In this document: positions 37,363-47,407 of the stretch, piece after piece
How the letters are laid out: each line of letters begins with the position of its first letter
Position numbering within the stretch: the first letter of the stretch is position 1
Source: Desulfatitalea alkaliphila
Lineage (GTDB): Bacteria > Desulfobacterota > Desulfobacteria > Desulfobacterales > Desulfosarcinaceae
Assembly: GCF_022968795.1 (NCBI RefSeq)
Contig: NZ_JALJRB010000014.1
Location: forward strand, 55,891 to 119,890
DNA length: 64,000 nucleotides
Direction of reading: 5' to 3'
Notes under the pieces: model-generated
Told to the model about the DNA's origin: nothing
Database searches by the model: none
Seen by the model: the letters and a program-made list of their open reading frames with translations, nothing else
Position numbers and translations under genes: made by a program

Positions 37363-38076
37363 ATGAAACCGGACAAGCGTTTTGCCTTTGCCCTTCTCAT
37401 GATGCCCCTGCTGCTTGCGCAGGCACTGCGGGTGCGCCGGGTAACGCCCAAGCTGCCTGAACCGCCGGGAGACCGCGCGGGCATCTTCGGTTGCGGACCG
37501 GCGCTGCGATTGCTGATCGTCGGCGACTCGGCCGCCGCCGGCGTGGGCGCCGCCTCCCAAGCAGAGGCCTTTTCCGGACGGATCGTGGCCCGTCTCGGGC
37601 GCCATTTCAAGGTCCACTGGAAGCTGGAGGCGCAATCCGGGTTGGCCGTTCAGGACGTGGTGGCCCTTCTTGACGCCGCTTCGCCCGTCAAGGCCGACGT
37701 CATCGTGGTCTCCGCAGGGGTCAATGACGTCATCCGGGGGACCACCATAAAACAGTGGATTGCCCGCAACCGCCAACTCGTCGCCATCGCCGCCGGTAAG
37801 TGCCACTGCCGTCATGTCCTGCTGTCCGCCGTTCCACCCATGCACCTGTTCCCGGCGTTGCCGCAGCCGTTGCGGTGGTTTTTGGGCGAACGGGCCAAGC
37901 GCCTGAACCAGGCGTTGCAACTGCACGCGGCAGAATGCAACCGCTGCCGTGTGGTCTTTCCCGACTTTCCGCCGGATCCGGCCTTGATGGCCGCGGATGG
38001 ATTTCACCCGGGGCCCTTGGCCTATGCCCAGTGGGCGGGGCACCACGCAGCCATCATCAAAGGCATTTTGGGTTGA
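37363..38076 (+). CDS. SGNH/GDSL-type esterase
   Basis: A 237-residue hydrolase with an N-terminal hydrophobic segment (FAFALLMMPLLLAQAL), then the GDS block (LLIVGDSAAAGVGA), the Gly/Asn blocks (SGLAVQDVV, VSAGVNDVIRG) and the catalytic ADGFHPG near the C-terminus. It is probably anchored or exported. It lies 71 bp after the CoA-transferase genes on the same strand but has no obvious pathway link. A family of lysophospholipase- or acyl-esterase-like enzymes; substrate unknown. Confidence 0.87.
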   Translation: MKPDKRFAFALLMMPLLLAQALRVRRVTPKLPEPPGDRAGIFGCGPALRLLIVGDSAAAGVGAASQAEAFSGRIVARLGRHFKVHWKLEAQSGLAVQDVVALLDAASPVKADVIVVSAGVNDVIRGTTIKQWIARNRQLVAIAAGKCHCRHVLLSAVPPMHLFPALPQPLRWFLGERAKRLNQALQLHAAECNRCRVVFPDFPPDPALMAADGFHPGPLAYAQWAGHHAAIIKGILG

Positions 38077-38143
38077 GTCCGTCCATTCGCGCCTTGCGCG
38101 GTATTGGAAGATAATGAAAGTGATCCTGGATGGAGTGTAAGTG

Positions 38144-41100
38144 ATGACCATAAACCAGAAAAGACCGGAGCACATCACAGCGACCGACCCGTCGGTGATA
38201 TCCATCATGGACGCGCCCATGCCCTATCAGGCGCTCAATGAGCAGGGCGAATGCGTCGCCGTCAATCAAACCCTTCTGGATGTTCTGGGATACGCGCGGC
38301 GGGATCTTATCGGTAAAAACTTCGCGGAGATCATTCATCCGGACCGAGTGACGCATTTCAAGCGCAAGTTCTCAAATATCAAGGCCATCGGAGAGCTATA
38401 CGAAGATGAATTCGAGATGGTCAAAAAAGGTGGCGGGACGATCCTTGTATCGTTCAATGGTAAGATTCAACGAGACGCCCAGGGCGGTTTTATAAGAATG
38501 CACTGCATTTTTCAGGATATTACCGAGCGTAGGCGAGCAGAAATCCAGCTTCGGGAAAAAAGTGTTCTCCTGCAGAATATCACCGATCACATGTTGGACA
38601 TGGTCGGCATCACCGATCTCACGGGCGTCTTCACTTACATGGGGCCTTCGGTGCATCGCATTCTTGGATACGAAGCGGAACAGTTCGTTGGAACGAGCGT
38701 ATTTGATTATGTTCATCCTGATGATGCCGAATATATTGCAAGCGAATTTGCGGCCTTCACGGCCGACCCGTCGCCCGACACAACGCGAACGGTCGAATAC
38801 CGCCAGCGCTGCGCGGATGGATCTTATCTCTGGTTGGAAACCAAGGGGAAAATCCTTTTTGACGACCATGGATCCCCTTACGCTCTCTTTTTCAACAGCC
38901 GCGATGTAAACGAGCGCAAGCACGCGGTGGATGCCTTGCGAAATACCGAATCGTTTAAACGCAAAATGGTCGCCAACATCGGAGATGTGATCGTGATCGT
39001 CGATGGGCAAGGCATTATTCGCTATAAAAGCTTGAACATTGAGAAATGGTTTGGATGGAAGCCGGAAGAGCTGGTGGGCACCGGTGTGCTGCAAAACGTG
39101 CATCCCGAGGACATGGGGGCGGCGGAACAAATTCTCGGTTCTCTTCTCGATGTGCCCAACGCCACCCGAACCATGGAGTGCCGATATCGCTGCAAGGACG
39201 GCAGCTATAAATGGATCCGGATCACCGGTGTGAATCTTCTGCATGAGCCTGATATTGGCGGTATTTTGGGCAATTATCGCGATATCACCGAGCGCAAAAA
39301 TGCGGAACAGATGTCCCTTGAGCGCGAGCAATATCTGAAATCCATTCTGCAGACGACGGTGGACGGTTTTTGGGTGGTCGACAGACATGGGAAGATCATC
39401 GATGTCAACGAGGCCTATTGCCGTATGTCGGGCTATACGCAAACGGAATTGCTGGCGATGGCCATTAACGATCTGGATGCGATGGAGACGCCCGATGATA
39501 CCCGAGAGCGGATACGGCGCATCATGGTCAATGGATCTGCCATCTTCGAGACGTGTCACCGGCGAAAGGACGGCAGTTCATTTAAGATCGAAATGTCCGT
39601 AACCTTTATAGATATCCAAGGTGGTCAGTTTATCTGTTTTGGCCGGGATGTCACCGAACGCCAGGAAGCCTTCGAGGCACTGCAGGAAAGTGAGGCGCGT
39701 TTTAAAACGATCATCGAGAATCTGCCGGGGGGCGTGTTCGCGCACGATTTTACCGGACGTCTGTTGATTGTCAACGCGGCCGCTGCAAAGAACACCGGGT
39801 ACACAGTTCAGGAGTTGCGATCGCTGAATGTCGCGAATATCGATTCCGGCGGGTACACGCGCGATGACCGGGAACAGTTATGGAACAGCTTGAACTTAGG
39901 CGAGGTGTTGACCATCGAGTCGTCGCACACCCGCAAGGACGGCTCACAATACCCAGCGGAGATTCACCTGAATGCCATCATGCTCGACAGGCAGCCCGCC
40001 ATTTTGGCCATTGCCTTTGACATATCCGAGCGCAGGCAAGTCCAAGCGGCGCTGAGCGAAAGCGAAGAAAAGCATCGATCTTTGTTCAATCAGTCGGCAG
40101 AAGGCATCTACCTGCACGACGTAGAAGGAAAGATCCTGGATGTCAATCAGATGGCTTGCATGCAAACCGGGTACACCAAGGAGGAGCTGCTGCGGTTGAC
40201 CGTCTTTGATTTGCATCCTGCCGAACCCGGCACCATCAATCTGCCAAAGGAAGAGGTGTTGCGCATGTGGCAGCAGTGGCAGCCGGGGCAAATCGCAACC
40301 GTCCAAGCCGAACACCGGCGAAAGGACGGAACGCCATTTCCGGTGGAGGTCTCCATCGGCCTGATTCAGTATGGTGAACGGTCGATCATCCAGTCCATCG
40401 TAAAAGATATCTCGGATCGCAAAGCCCTGGAAGCGCGATTGCTTCAGGCCCAAAAGATGGAGTCCATCGGCCGACTGGCCGGCGGTGTGGCCCACGATTA
40501 CAACAACATGCTCAGTGTGATCGTGGGTTACACTGAAATGGCTTTGGAAAAGATCCGGCCCGAGGACCCGCTCTATGCTGAACTGATGGAAGTTTACCAA
40601 GCCGGCAAACGCTCCACCGACATCACGCGCCAGCTTTTGGCCTTTGCCCGCAAACAGACCATCGACCCTAAGGCCGTTGATTTGAACAATATCGTGGAAA
40701 GCATGCTCCGGATGCTGAGTCGTTTGATCGGCGAGGATATTGATTTGAACTGGCGTCCGGGCAGTCAACTGTGGCTGCTCAAGATGGACCCGGCCCAGGT
40801 GGACCAGATTCTGGTCAATCTTTGCGTCAATGCCCGTGATGCCATCGGCGGGGTGGGCGAGGTGACCATCGAGACCCGCAACTTCACCATCGATGTAGAT
40901 GATGTGCAGGCCCACAAGGATGGGGCCCCCGGCGATTATGTGATGCTGGCGGTGAGTGATAACGGGGTGGGCATGGATAAGGCGACGCTCGACAATATCT
41001 TCGAACCCTTCTTCACCACCAAGGGAATATCTGAAGGCACGGGTCTGGGGTTGCCCACTGTGTATGGCATCGTCAAGCAAAACAACGGGTTCGTTACTGT

Positions 41101-41578
41101 TTACAGCGAACCCGGCGGGGGCACGATCTTCCGAATCTACCTGCCGAGGCTTTTTGAAGCGCAACCCCAGCGGGCCTCGACGGACCGGACCGCCGCCCCA
41201 AGCGGTCGTGGTGAGACGGTCCTGCTGGTGGAGGACGAGCCTTCAATCTTGCGCCTGGGGGAGATGATGCTCAAGCGTTTAGGGTATCAGGTGCTGGCGT
41301 CCGGTACGCCGAGTCAGGCCATTCAAATGGCATCCAAAAGCAAAATCCGAATCGACCTGCTGATGACGGATGTGGTGATGCCGGAAATGAATGGTCGTCA
41401 ATTGGCTGAACACCTCAACGCGCTTTTTCCATCCATCCGTACACTGTTCATGTCCGGATACACAGCCGATGTGATCGCCCATCGCGGTGTGCTGGATGAA
41501 GGGATGCATTTCATCCAGAAACCATTCTCCCTGCACGATCTGGGTGTCAAGGTAAGAGCGGTGCTGGATGACAATTGA
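38144..41578 (+). CDS. Multi-PAS hybrid histidine kinase
   Basis: A 1144-residue soluble kinase with about six tandem PAS domains (roughly 15-770), each ending in a PAC-type DITERR/DVNERK/DITERK/DVTERQ/DISERR/DISDRK segment. HisKA has His784 in GGVAHDYNNMLS. The HATPase (about 885-1000) has SDNGVGMD, FEPFFTTK and GTGLGLPTVYGIV. A C-terminal receiver has LLMTDVVMPEMNGRQ. ATG 38144 follows GGAG at 8 nt; the adjacent GTG 38141 is less likely. There is no membrane segment, so it senses cytoplasmic signals. It is a close paralog of the PAS protein at 60701-63022, both N-termini reading MT-x3-KRP-x2-IT, and its kinase half resembles that at 47891. Confidence 0.92.
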   Translation: MTINQKRPEHITATDPSVISIMDAPMPYQALNEQGECVAVNQTLLDVLGYARRDLIGKNFAEIIHPDRVTHFKRKFSNIKAIGELYEDEFEMVKKGGGTILVSFNGKIQRDAQGGFIRMHCIFQDITERRRAEIQLREKSVLLQNITDHMLDMVGITDLTGVFTYMGPSVHRILGYEAEQFVGTSVFDYVHPDDAEYIASEFAAFTADPSPDTTRTVEYRQRCADGSYLWLETKGKILFDDHGSPYALFFNSRDVNERKHAVDALRNTESFKRKMVANIGDVIVIVDGQGIIRYKSLNIEKWFGWKPEELVGTGVLQNVHPEDMGAAEQILGSLLDVPNATRTMECRYRCKDGSYKWIRITGVNLLHEPDIGGILGNYRDITERKNAEQMSLEREQYLKSILQTTVDGFWVVDRHGKIIDVNEAYCRMSGYTQTELLAMAINDLDAMETPDDTRERIRRIMVNGSAIFETCHRRKDGSSFKIEMSVTFIDIQGGQFICFGRDVTERQEAFEALQESEARFKTIIENLPGGVFAHDFTGRLLIVNAAAAKNTGYTVQELRSLNVANIDSGGYTRDDREQLWNSLNLGEVLTIESSHTRKDGSQYPAEIHLNAIMLDRQPAILAIAFDISERRQVQAALSESEEKHRSLFNQSAEGIYLHDVEGKILDVNQMACMQTGYTKEELLRLTVFDLHPAEPGTINLPKEEVLRMWQQWQPGQIATVQAEHRRKDGTPFPVEVSIGLIQYGERSIIQSIVKDISDRKALEARLLQAQKMESIGRLAGGVAHDYNNMLSVIVGYTEMALEKIRPEDPLYAELMEVYQAGKRSTDITRQLLAFARKQTIDPKAVDLNNIVESMLRMLSRLIGEDIDLNWRPGSQLWLLKMDPAQVDQILVNLCVNARDAIGGVGEVTIETRNFTIDVDDVQAHKDGAPGDYVMLAVSDNGVGMDKATLDNIFEPFFTTKGISEGTGLGLPTVYGIVKQNNGFVTVYSEPGGGTIFRIYLPRLFEAQPQRASTDRTAAPSGRGETVLLVEDEPSILRLGEMMLKRLGYQVLASGTPSQAIQMASKSKIRIDLLMTDVVMPEMNGRQLAEHLNALFPSIRTLFMSGYTADVIAHRGVLDEGMHFIQKPFSLHDLGVKVRAVLDDN

Positions 41579-41798
41579 TCGGAATCGTTCATTTGTGCCG
41601 CAGACGACCTGGACGGCGATTTTTCCCGCCGTCTTGCTCATTGCCGTCGTTTCGACCTTCTTGGGCTTGTTCATCGCCGTGGCGTGCCGTTGACAATTTG
41701 CGAAATCGGACCCTTGTTCTTGCTGAAACCGTAAACCTTTTTTGAAAGTGCGTACTGACCGGCAGGTTTGGGGCGCAGGAGCAAAAACGGAGGGCACA

Positions 41799-43502
41799 AT
41801 GCTGGATCGAAGCGAAGGGCGTTGCGACCGCCTGAAATTCGCGGGAAGACCGACATGGCCCACCGAAAGACCGGTGGGGATGGCTATCGGATTTTTTGGT
41901 CGCTTTTGTTTCGTGCTGGCTTGTCTTTTTTGGGCGCCCTATGCGTTTGCAGCGCCGGGGAATGCATTGCCCGCGGGGCAGATCCACGCCGCCGCCGGCA
42001 GCCCGACCGGTCACTTGTCCGCCTCGGACAAGCATACACTCACCTTCGGGACCGCCGAACCCTTTTCCTTTGACGCGCTCAAGGCGCAGGCGCGCACACT
42101 TGCGGCGCGCCCCTACCAGCCTCCCGCTATTTCGGACGCCGATCTGCAGATTCTCGATCAGATCGGTTACGACCAGCACAACCGGATCCGTTTCCGGGCC
42201 TCGGCCACTTTGTGGGGCGATTCGCGACCCGGGCCGGCGGTGCGCTTCTTTCATCCCGGGCGATATTTCAAGGAGCCGGTGGCGCTCCATGTTCTTGAAG
42301 GTGACGCGGCGCGAAGGATTCACTTCGCAAGGGACCTTTTCGACATCCCCGAGGGGCACCCGGCGCGCAAGCTGTCGTCGGATGTGGGTTTCGCCGGTTT
42401 CCGCGTCCTGGATGAGAAGCAAGAACGGGATTGGATGGCCTTTCTTGGCGCTTCCTATTTTCGTACATCCGGTCCTTTCGATCAGTTCGGCTTGTCGGCC
42501 CGCGGATTGGCCATCGACACGGCCACCGCCGGCGCGGAATCGTTTCCCCGTTTTTCCCGCTTTTGGCTGGCGCGTGACGGCGAGGGCGGGCTGGTGACAT
42601 ATGCCCTGTTGGAGGGTGCGGCTGTCACCGGTGCCTACCGTATCGCCAGTCGGCGCCGGCACGAGGAAGGTGTCGTCCAGGAGATCGAAGCGGCCCTCTA
42701 TTTGCGGGGCGATGTGCAGCGACTGGGTATCGCGCCCCTGACGTCCATGTTCTGGTACGGCAAGCCTTATCGCGCCATGGCCGTCGATTGGCGACCGGAA
42801 ATCCACGATTCGGACGGTCTGGCCATTTGGACCGGCGCGGGGGAACACATTTGGCGACCCCTTAACAATCCGCCCCGGGTGATGGTCAATGCCTTTCTCG
42901 ATAAGGATCCGAAAGGCTTCGGCCTGATGCAGCGCGAGCGGGATTTCGAGCAGTACCAGGATGATGGGGTGTTTTATGAGAAACGCCCGAGCCTGTGGGT
43001 CGAACCGTTGGCACCATGGGGCGGCGGTGCGGTGCAGTTGGTCGAAATTCCCACCAATGATGAGGTCTATGACAATATCGGCGCCTTCTGGGTGCCGGCG
43101 GCGGCCGCCACCGCGGGTCGTGAATACCTTTTGCGATATCGGCTGCACTGGGTTGCGCAGGCGCCTGTGCCTGTCAGCGTTGCGCGCGTAATGGCGACCC
43201 GCACGGGGAATGGTGGGGTGCCGGGCCGATTGCGACCGGAGGGCGTGATCAAATTCGTCGTTGACTTTGACGGCCGCGGTTTGGAGGGTTTGGACCGCGA
43301 CAGCGGTGTCGCGGCGGTGATCGAGGCCGGCCGCGGCAAGATCGACAATGTGGCGGTTTTCCCAGTGGTGGGCACTTCACGCTGGCGGGCCATGTTCGAC
43401 CTGGACGCGGATGGACCCGAACCGGTGGATTTGCGCATGTTCCTGCGCCATGAAGGGAAAACCTTGAGCGAGACCTGGGTGTTTCAGCACTTTCCCGAGT
43501 AA
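41799..43502 (+). CDS. Periplasmic glucan biosynthesis protein, OpgG/OpgD family
   Basis: A 567-residue protein. An extended N-terminus ends in a signal segment (MAIGFFGRFCFVLACLFWAPYAFAAP). The MdoG domain follows: YDQHNRIRFRASATLWG, FFHPGRYFKEPV, FLGASYFRTSGPFDQFGLSARGLAIDTA, APLTSMFWYG, EHIWRPLNNPPR and a C-terminal Ig-like domain. It shapes the osmoregulated periplasmic glucan backbone made by OpgH. ATG 41799 has GGAGG; the next ATG upstream of the signal (residue 47) could be the true start. It converges on opgH and is a second copy beside opgG at 45721. Confidence 0.85.
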   Translation: MLDRSEGRCDRLKFAGRPTWPTERPVGMAIGFFGRFCFVLACLFWAPYAFAAPGNALPAGQIHAAAGSPTGHLSASDKHTLTFGTAEPFSFDALKAQARTLAARPYQPPAISDADLQILDQIGYDQHNRIRFRASATLWGDSRPGPAVRFFHPGRYFKEPVALHVLEGDAARRIHFARDLFDIPEGHPARKLSSDVGFAGFRVLDEKQERDWMAFLGASYFRTSGPFDQFGLSARGLAIDTATAGAESFPRFSRFWLARDGEGGLVTYALLEGAAVTGAYRIASRRRHEEGVVQEIEAALYLRGDVQRLGIAPLTSMFWYGKPYRAMAVDWRPEIHDSDGLAIWTGAGEHIWRPLNNPPRVMVNAFLDKDPKGFGLMQRERDFEQYQDDGVFYEKRPSLWVEPLAPWGGGAVQLVEIPTNDEVYDNIGAFWVPAAAATAGREYLLRYRLHWVAQAPVPVSVARVMATRTGNGGVPGRLRPEGVIKFVVDFDGRGLEGLDRDSGVAAVIEAGRGKIDNVAVFPVVGTSRWRAMFDLDADGPEPVDLRMFLRHEGKTLSETWVFQHFPE

Positions 43503-43512
43503 GAGGAGTAAG

Positions 43513-43588
43513 AGGGGACGCCCTTTATATTTTTATATTTCTGCCTCTTTTCGGGCAGAAATATAAAAATATAAAGGGCGTCCCCTCG
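43513..43588. repeat. Perfect 34-bp inverted repeat (REP-like palindrome)
   Basis: 43513-43546 and 43555-43588 are exact reverse complements over 34 bp with an 8-nt loop (TCTTTTCG). The outer part reads GAGGGGACGCCCTTTATATT; a partial copy, AAGGGCGTCCCCTCC, follows at 43598. It lies between the convergent opg stops (43502, 43595), so it can end transcription both ways. Related sequences occur at 53011 and 58594, which makes this a dispersed family rather than a single terminator. Confidence 0.9.
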
Positions 43589-43594
43589 TTGCTG

Positions 43595-45736
43595 TTAAGG
43601 GCGTCCCCTCCTGGCGCTTTGATCGTCCGGCAGTTGCGTAAGTCGTTCGAGCAGGGTGGCATCGGCGGCGACCCTCAGCCGTTCGTCCGGTGTGAGCCAT
43701 TGCATGGCTTCCGCCAGGGTGTGGGCGTCCGCCAACTTGGCGGCCGCCGTCAGGCGGTGTTCATCGGGAGCGCCGCGCGGATCGGGCGGCGGGGGCAGAT
43801 TGCAGGTGATGTGGTTCAATCGCGCCTGCCGGTCGCGTGCCAGATGGCGCAACCCGTCGCCGGGCAATGGTTCTGTGCCCCGGACGATCTCATCGCGGCG
43901 GCGGATAATTTCGGGTAAATGGGTTTCTTCGGCGATGCGCAACAACCCGCAGCGCGCCAGCCATCGTCCCAAAAGCGTACTGCCACTGGCCTTGGACAGG
44001 GGGACCGCCAGCACCAAACCGACCAGGGTCGGTGACAACCATGCCAGCAGCACGGGTGAGAGCCAATAGGCGACGCCGGCCGTCCCCAAGCCGATTAGTG
44101 TGTGCTGCCAGTGAAAGGACCATGCCTCATGCCACGCGATCCCCGTGGCCGCGCGCCGTTGGGAGCCCCATCCCGAATCCCGCCCGGTGAGGATTTGAAT
44201 GATATGCTGGGTCTGCACGAGCATCATGATCGGTGCGAACATCGCGGCAAACAGGGTTTCCACGATGCTGCCGGCCACAATGCCGAACACACCGCCGCTG
44301 CCCCGGCGCAGATGCCCCGTAAAGAGTGAATGCACAATACCCAACATTTTGGGCAAAAGCAGCACGATCATGCTGAAGATGAACAGTTTGACCATTCGGA
44401 CGGCATCGAACCGCGGCCAGTCGGGGAACAGTTGAAACTCCTGGATGAAATACTCCGGCGGCATCAATGTCGCTTGCAGGGTTAGCGCAAAACCGGTCAG
44501 CAGGAGCAGCAGCCACAAGGGGGCGGAGAGGTAGCTCATGATGCCCATGAGAAAATGGACCCGGCTGGCGATGCGCAATCCGCTTGCGCCAATGACTTTT
44601 GAATGTTGGAGATTGCCTTGCGCCCAACGCCGATCACGGACGGCGGCTTCGACAAGCGACGGCGGGCTCTCTTCCCAGGATCCTCCAAGATCGCAGGCCA
44701 TGCGCACCTTCCACCCCGCGCGGCGCATCAGAGCGGCTTCGACGAAATCGTGGGACATCACATGGCCGCCGAAGGGTTGTTTGCCCGTGAGCACCGGCAG
44801 CCCGCAGGCTTGTGCAAAAGCGGCAAGGCGAATGATCGCATTGTGGCCCCAGTAGTTGCCGTCGTCACCGGACCACGCCGCAACCCCACGGGCGATGATG
44901 CCGCCGTAGATGCGCCCGGCAAACTGTTGCAGACGGGCGAACAGGCTCCATTGGCCAACCAGCGCCGGCACCGTTTGCAGCAGGCCCAGCCGTGGATCGG
45001 CTTCCATCCGGTTGACCAGCGCAAGCAAGGTTTCGGCGGCCATAAGGCTGTCGGCATCCAGCACGACCATATAGTCGTACCGGCCGCCCCAGCGCTCGAC
45101 GAACGCCGCGATATTGCCCGCCTTGCGGCCTGTGTTCCGCCACCGCCGACGGTACCAGACCGGCATGGTTTGTGCCAGCGCGCGCCGCAGGTGGTGCACG
45201 GCGATGGTTTCGGCAACCCAGACATCCACCCGGGTCGAATCGGAAAGCACGACGATTTCGAAGTGCTGCGCTGCGCCTTGGGCTGACAATGCCTCGGCCA
45301 TGGCCTGCAGTGCGGCAGTGGTTTGCAGGGGGTTTTCGTTGTAAACGGGCATCACCAAGGCGGTCCTGCTGTCGCCCGGTGAATCCGAGGCGCTGAAACG
45401 GGCCCGGGGAGTGAACATGCCGACGACGGCACCGGCAGCGGCAAAGGCGATCCACGTGAAGGTGATCGCAAAGAAGACGAGCATCACCCCCTGCAGGATC
45501 GTCATCCGCAAGAAATCGACGACGCCGAGCATTTCATAAATGCCATATCCTGCCATGCCCGCCGTTATGGCGATCACAAGCAGGCGGGCGAACCATGATC
45601 GCACACTTCTGGTCAACGCAGGCGCCGCTTCAGGTGCGCGATGCAGGTCCTGTCGGGGCATCGGGCGCGGCGCTTCCGGCGGCATTGCCATGGCGTGCTT
45701 CGGCCGGGTGCCGATGGACGTTACGGTGCTGTCCAT
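43595..45736 (-). CDS. opgH: Glucan glucosyltransferase (OpgH/MdoH family)
   Basis: A 713-residue inner-membrane GT2 enzyme that builds the beta-1,2-glucan backbone of osmoregulated periplasmic glucans. Two TM helices precede the catalytic domain, which has TALVMPVYNENP, VVLDADSLM (DxD), MSHDFVEAALMRRAGW and RDRRWAQGNLQHS (QxxRW-like). Several TM helices follow, then a cytoplasmic C-terminus. ATG 45736 overlaps the upstream opgG stop by 16 bp; the RBS is weak, so MAMPPEAPRP downstream is an alternative start. The frame open to 46105 is a shadow of opgG. Confidence 0.9.
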   Translation of the reverse strand: MDSTVTSIGTRPKHAMAMPPEAPRPMPRQDLHRAPEAAPALTRSVRSWFARLLVIAITAGMAGYGIYEMLGVVDFLRMTILQGVMLVFFAITFTWIAFAAAGAVVGMFTPRARFSASDSPGDSRTALVMPVYNENPLQTTAALQAMAEALSAQGAAQHFEIVVLSDSTRVDVWVAETIAVHHLRRALAQTMPVWYRRRWRNTGRKAGNIAAFVERWGGRYDYMVVLDADSLMAAETLLALVNRMEADPRLGLLQTVPALVGQWSLFARLQQFAGRIYGGIIARGVAAWSGDDGNYWGHNAIIRLAAFAQACGLPVLTGKQPFGGHVMSHDFVEAALMRRAGWKVRMACDLGGSWEESPPSLVEAAVRDRRWAQGNLQHSKVIGASGLRIASRVHFLMGIMSYLSAPLWLLLLLTGFALTLQATLMPPEYFIQEFQLFPDWPRFDAVRMVKLFIFSMIVLLLPKMLGIVHSLFTGHLRRGSGGVFGIVAGSIVETLFAAMFAPIMMLVQTQHIIQILTGRDSGWGSQRRAATGIAWHEAWSFHWQHTLIGLGTAGVAYWLSPVLLAWLSPTLVGLVLAVPLSKASGSTLLGRWLARCGLLRIAEETHLPEIIRRRDEIVRGTEPLPGDGLRHLARDRQARLNHITCNLPPPPDPRGAPDEHRLTAAAKLADAHTLAEAMQWLTPDERLRVAADATLLERLTQLPDDQSARRGRP

Positions 45737-47235
45737 CGGTATAACCACGTTTCGCTGACCGGCATCTCGCCCTGTAACAGGACCAGTCGCAGTTCGGCAA
45801 GGTCGGCACCTTCGGGGTCGAACACAAAGGATGCGCGCACGCCGCCGGTGGTGGGATTGAATTGCAGCGCCTGGCGGCTCAGGGTTCCGGCAGAGCTGGT
45901 CGCTTGCATGCGCAGGCTGTCGGCCGATGGGGTTGCCGCATCGAAGTCCACAACGAATGCCCGTTGGTCGCCGTCGGGGGTCGCGCCGGTGCGTGTTGCA
46001 ACGACCCGCCCCACCGACTGCGCAACGCGTGGCGTGGAAGTCCAGCGAAGCCGATAGGCCGCCTGCCAGGGTGCCCCGGCGGCAATGGCCTCGGCCGGAC
46101 GCCATAAGGCGATGATGTTGTTGTTCGATTCACTATCGGACGGGATCTCGATCAGCTCGACCGAGCCGGCACCCCAATCCCCCAGCGGTTCGATCCAGGT
46201 GCTCGGCCGGCGGTGGTAGGCCGCCTTCAGATCCTGAAATGCCTCTGCCTGCCGCGTGCGCTGTACCAGGCCGAATCCGCGTGGCGCGGTGGAGGTGAAG
46301 CTCGAAACCTGCAGGCGTGACGGATTGGCCAGGGGGCGCCAGATCTGTTCGCCGGATGCCGTTACGATCTGCAAACCCTCGGCATCGTGCACGGCGTCAC
46401 GATAATCATCGATCACGGCCCGGTTGGTCCTGTTGAACAGGAACATGGCGTTGAGAGGCGCGATACCCACGGCGTCCAACGGTTCGCGTGGGAAGAGGGT
46501 AAGGGATATGTCCATGACCGTCTCGGGGCCGGGTATGATCCTGAACAGGTAGGCACCGGTGGTCGAGGGGCTGTCCAACAATGAATGGATCACGATGCCG
46601 ACCGCATTGGCGGCCGGTCGCTCGATCCAGAAATGGGTAAATGCCGGAAACGCTTCACCGGTCGGATGCGCGGTGCGAATCGCCAACCCCCGCGCGGAAA
46701 GTCCGAGGGGCGCGCCCCGGCCTGCGGCCCGAAAATAGCTGGCCCCCTGGAAAACCAGCAACGGGGCCCACTCTTCCGAACCATCGAGGCGAGCGCGGAC
46801 ACGGAACCCGGAAATCGGCAACGGCCGGGAGGACAAGTGCCGCACCTGCTCGCCGAAGCTGAACATTTCGGGAGTGGCGGACACCTTGCGGGCGACCCCG
46901 TTCTCTACGATATTGACCGCCACCGGCGTTTCGTACACAAAACCCGCGGGCAGCAACTCCACACGGAAGGGTACCCGCTCCCTGCGCCATATGCCCTGTT
47001 CGCTGTCGACATCAATATCATTGTATTGGTCATGGGTCAGTTGCCTCAGCGGCGACTCCGACGATAATCGCCGGGGATCATACGGGGTGGCCGCCAGGCG
47101 CCGGGCCTGTTCCAGGACCACCTGGTGGCCGAACCGTTCCTCTTCCGGATGCAAGGGATCGGCACTCTGTCGATGGTCCACGGGAACAACGGCAATCAAC
47201 ACGGCAATCGTACCCAGGATCAGCCAGGGCTTCAT
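45721..47235 (-). CDS. opgG: Periplasmic glucan biosynthesis protein OpgG
   Basis: A 504-residue exported protein with a short signal (MKPWLILGTIAVLIAVVPVDH). The MdoG domain has LTHDQYNDIDVDSEQGIWR, VFQGASYFRAAGRGAPLGLSARGLAIRTA, FPAFTHFWIERP, APLNAMFLFN, EQIWRPLANPSRLQ, RPSTWIEPLGDWGAGSVELIEIP and NNNIIALWRP. It is co-transcribed with opgH (16-bp overlap). It pairs with the plus-strand paralog at 41799. Its first 29 codons and upstream DNA are duplicated at 53049-53212 in front of the trp genes. Confidence 0.9.
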   Translation of the reverse strand: MKPWLILGTIAVLIAVVPVDHRQSADPLHPEEERFGHQVVLEQARRLAATPYDPRRLSSESPLRQLTHDQYNDIDVDSEQGIWRRERVPFRVELLPAGFVYETPVAVNIVENGVARKVSATPEMFSFGEQVRHLSSRPLPISGFRVRARLDGSEEWAPLLVFQGASYFRAAGRGAPLGLSARGLAIRTAHPTGEAFPAFTHFWIERPAANAVGIVIHSLLDSPSTTGAYLFRIIPGPETVMDISLTLFPREPLDAVGIAPLNAMFLFNRTNRAVIDDYRDAVHDAEGLQIVTASGEQIWRPLANPSRLQVSSFTSTAPRGFGLVQRTRQAEAFQDLKAAYHRRPSTWIEPLGDWGAGSVELIEIPSDSESNNNIIALWRPAEAIAAGAPWQAAYRLRWTSTPRVAQSVGRVVATRTGATPDGDQRAFVVDFDAATPSADSLRMQATSSAGTLSRQALQFNPTTGGVRASFVFDPEGADLAELRLVLLQGEMPVSETWLYRWTAP

Positions 47236-47407
47236 GCGAAGTGCTCCTGTTCATTGAAACCAAAAAAGGAAATGGCCGCGCACAAGATGGTACGTGACCA
47301 AGGGATAAGGGCATGCCCTCCGTTCAACAATTCACTTACTATTAAGTACTGGCGGCACAGGTGTCAATTGGTACCGTGACCTTGCACGCCAAGTTCAGGG
47401 CATGCCG

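Noticed and set aside
43513..43588. 34-bp palindrome as a simple terminator only
   Set aside because: Related sequence recurs at 53011 and 58594 away from gene ends, so it is better described as a member of a dispersed repeat family that may also terminate transcription.
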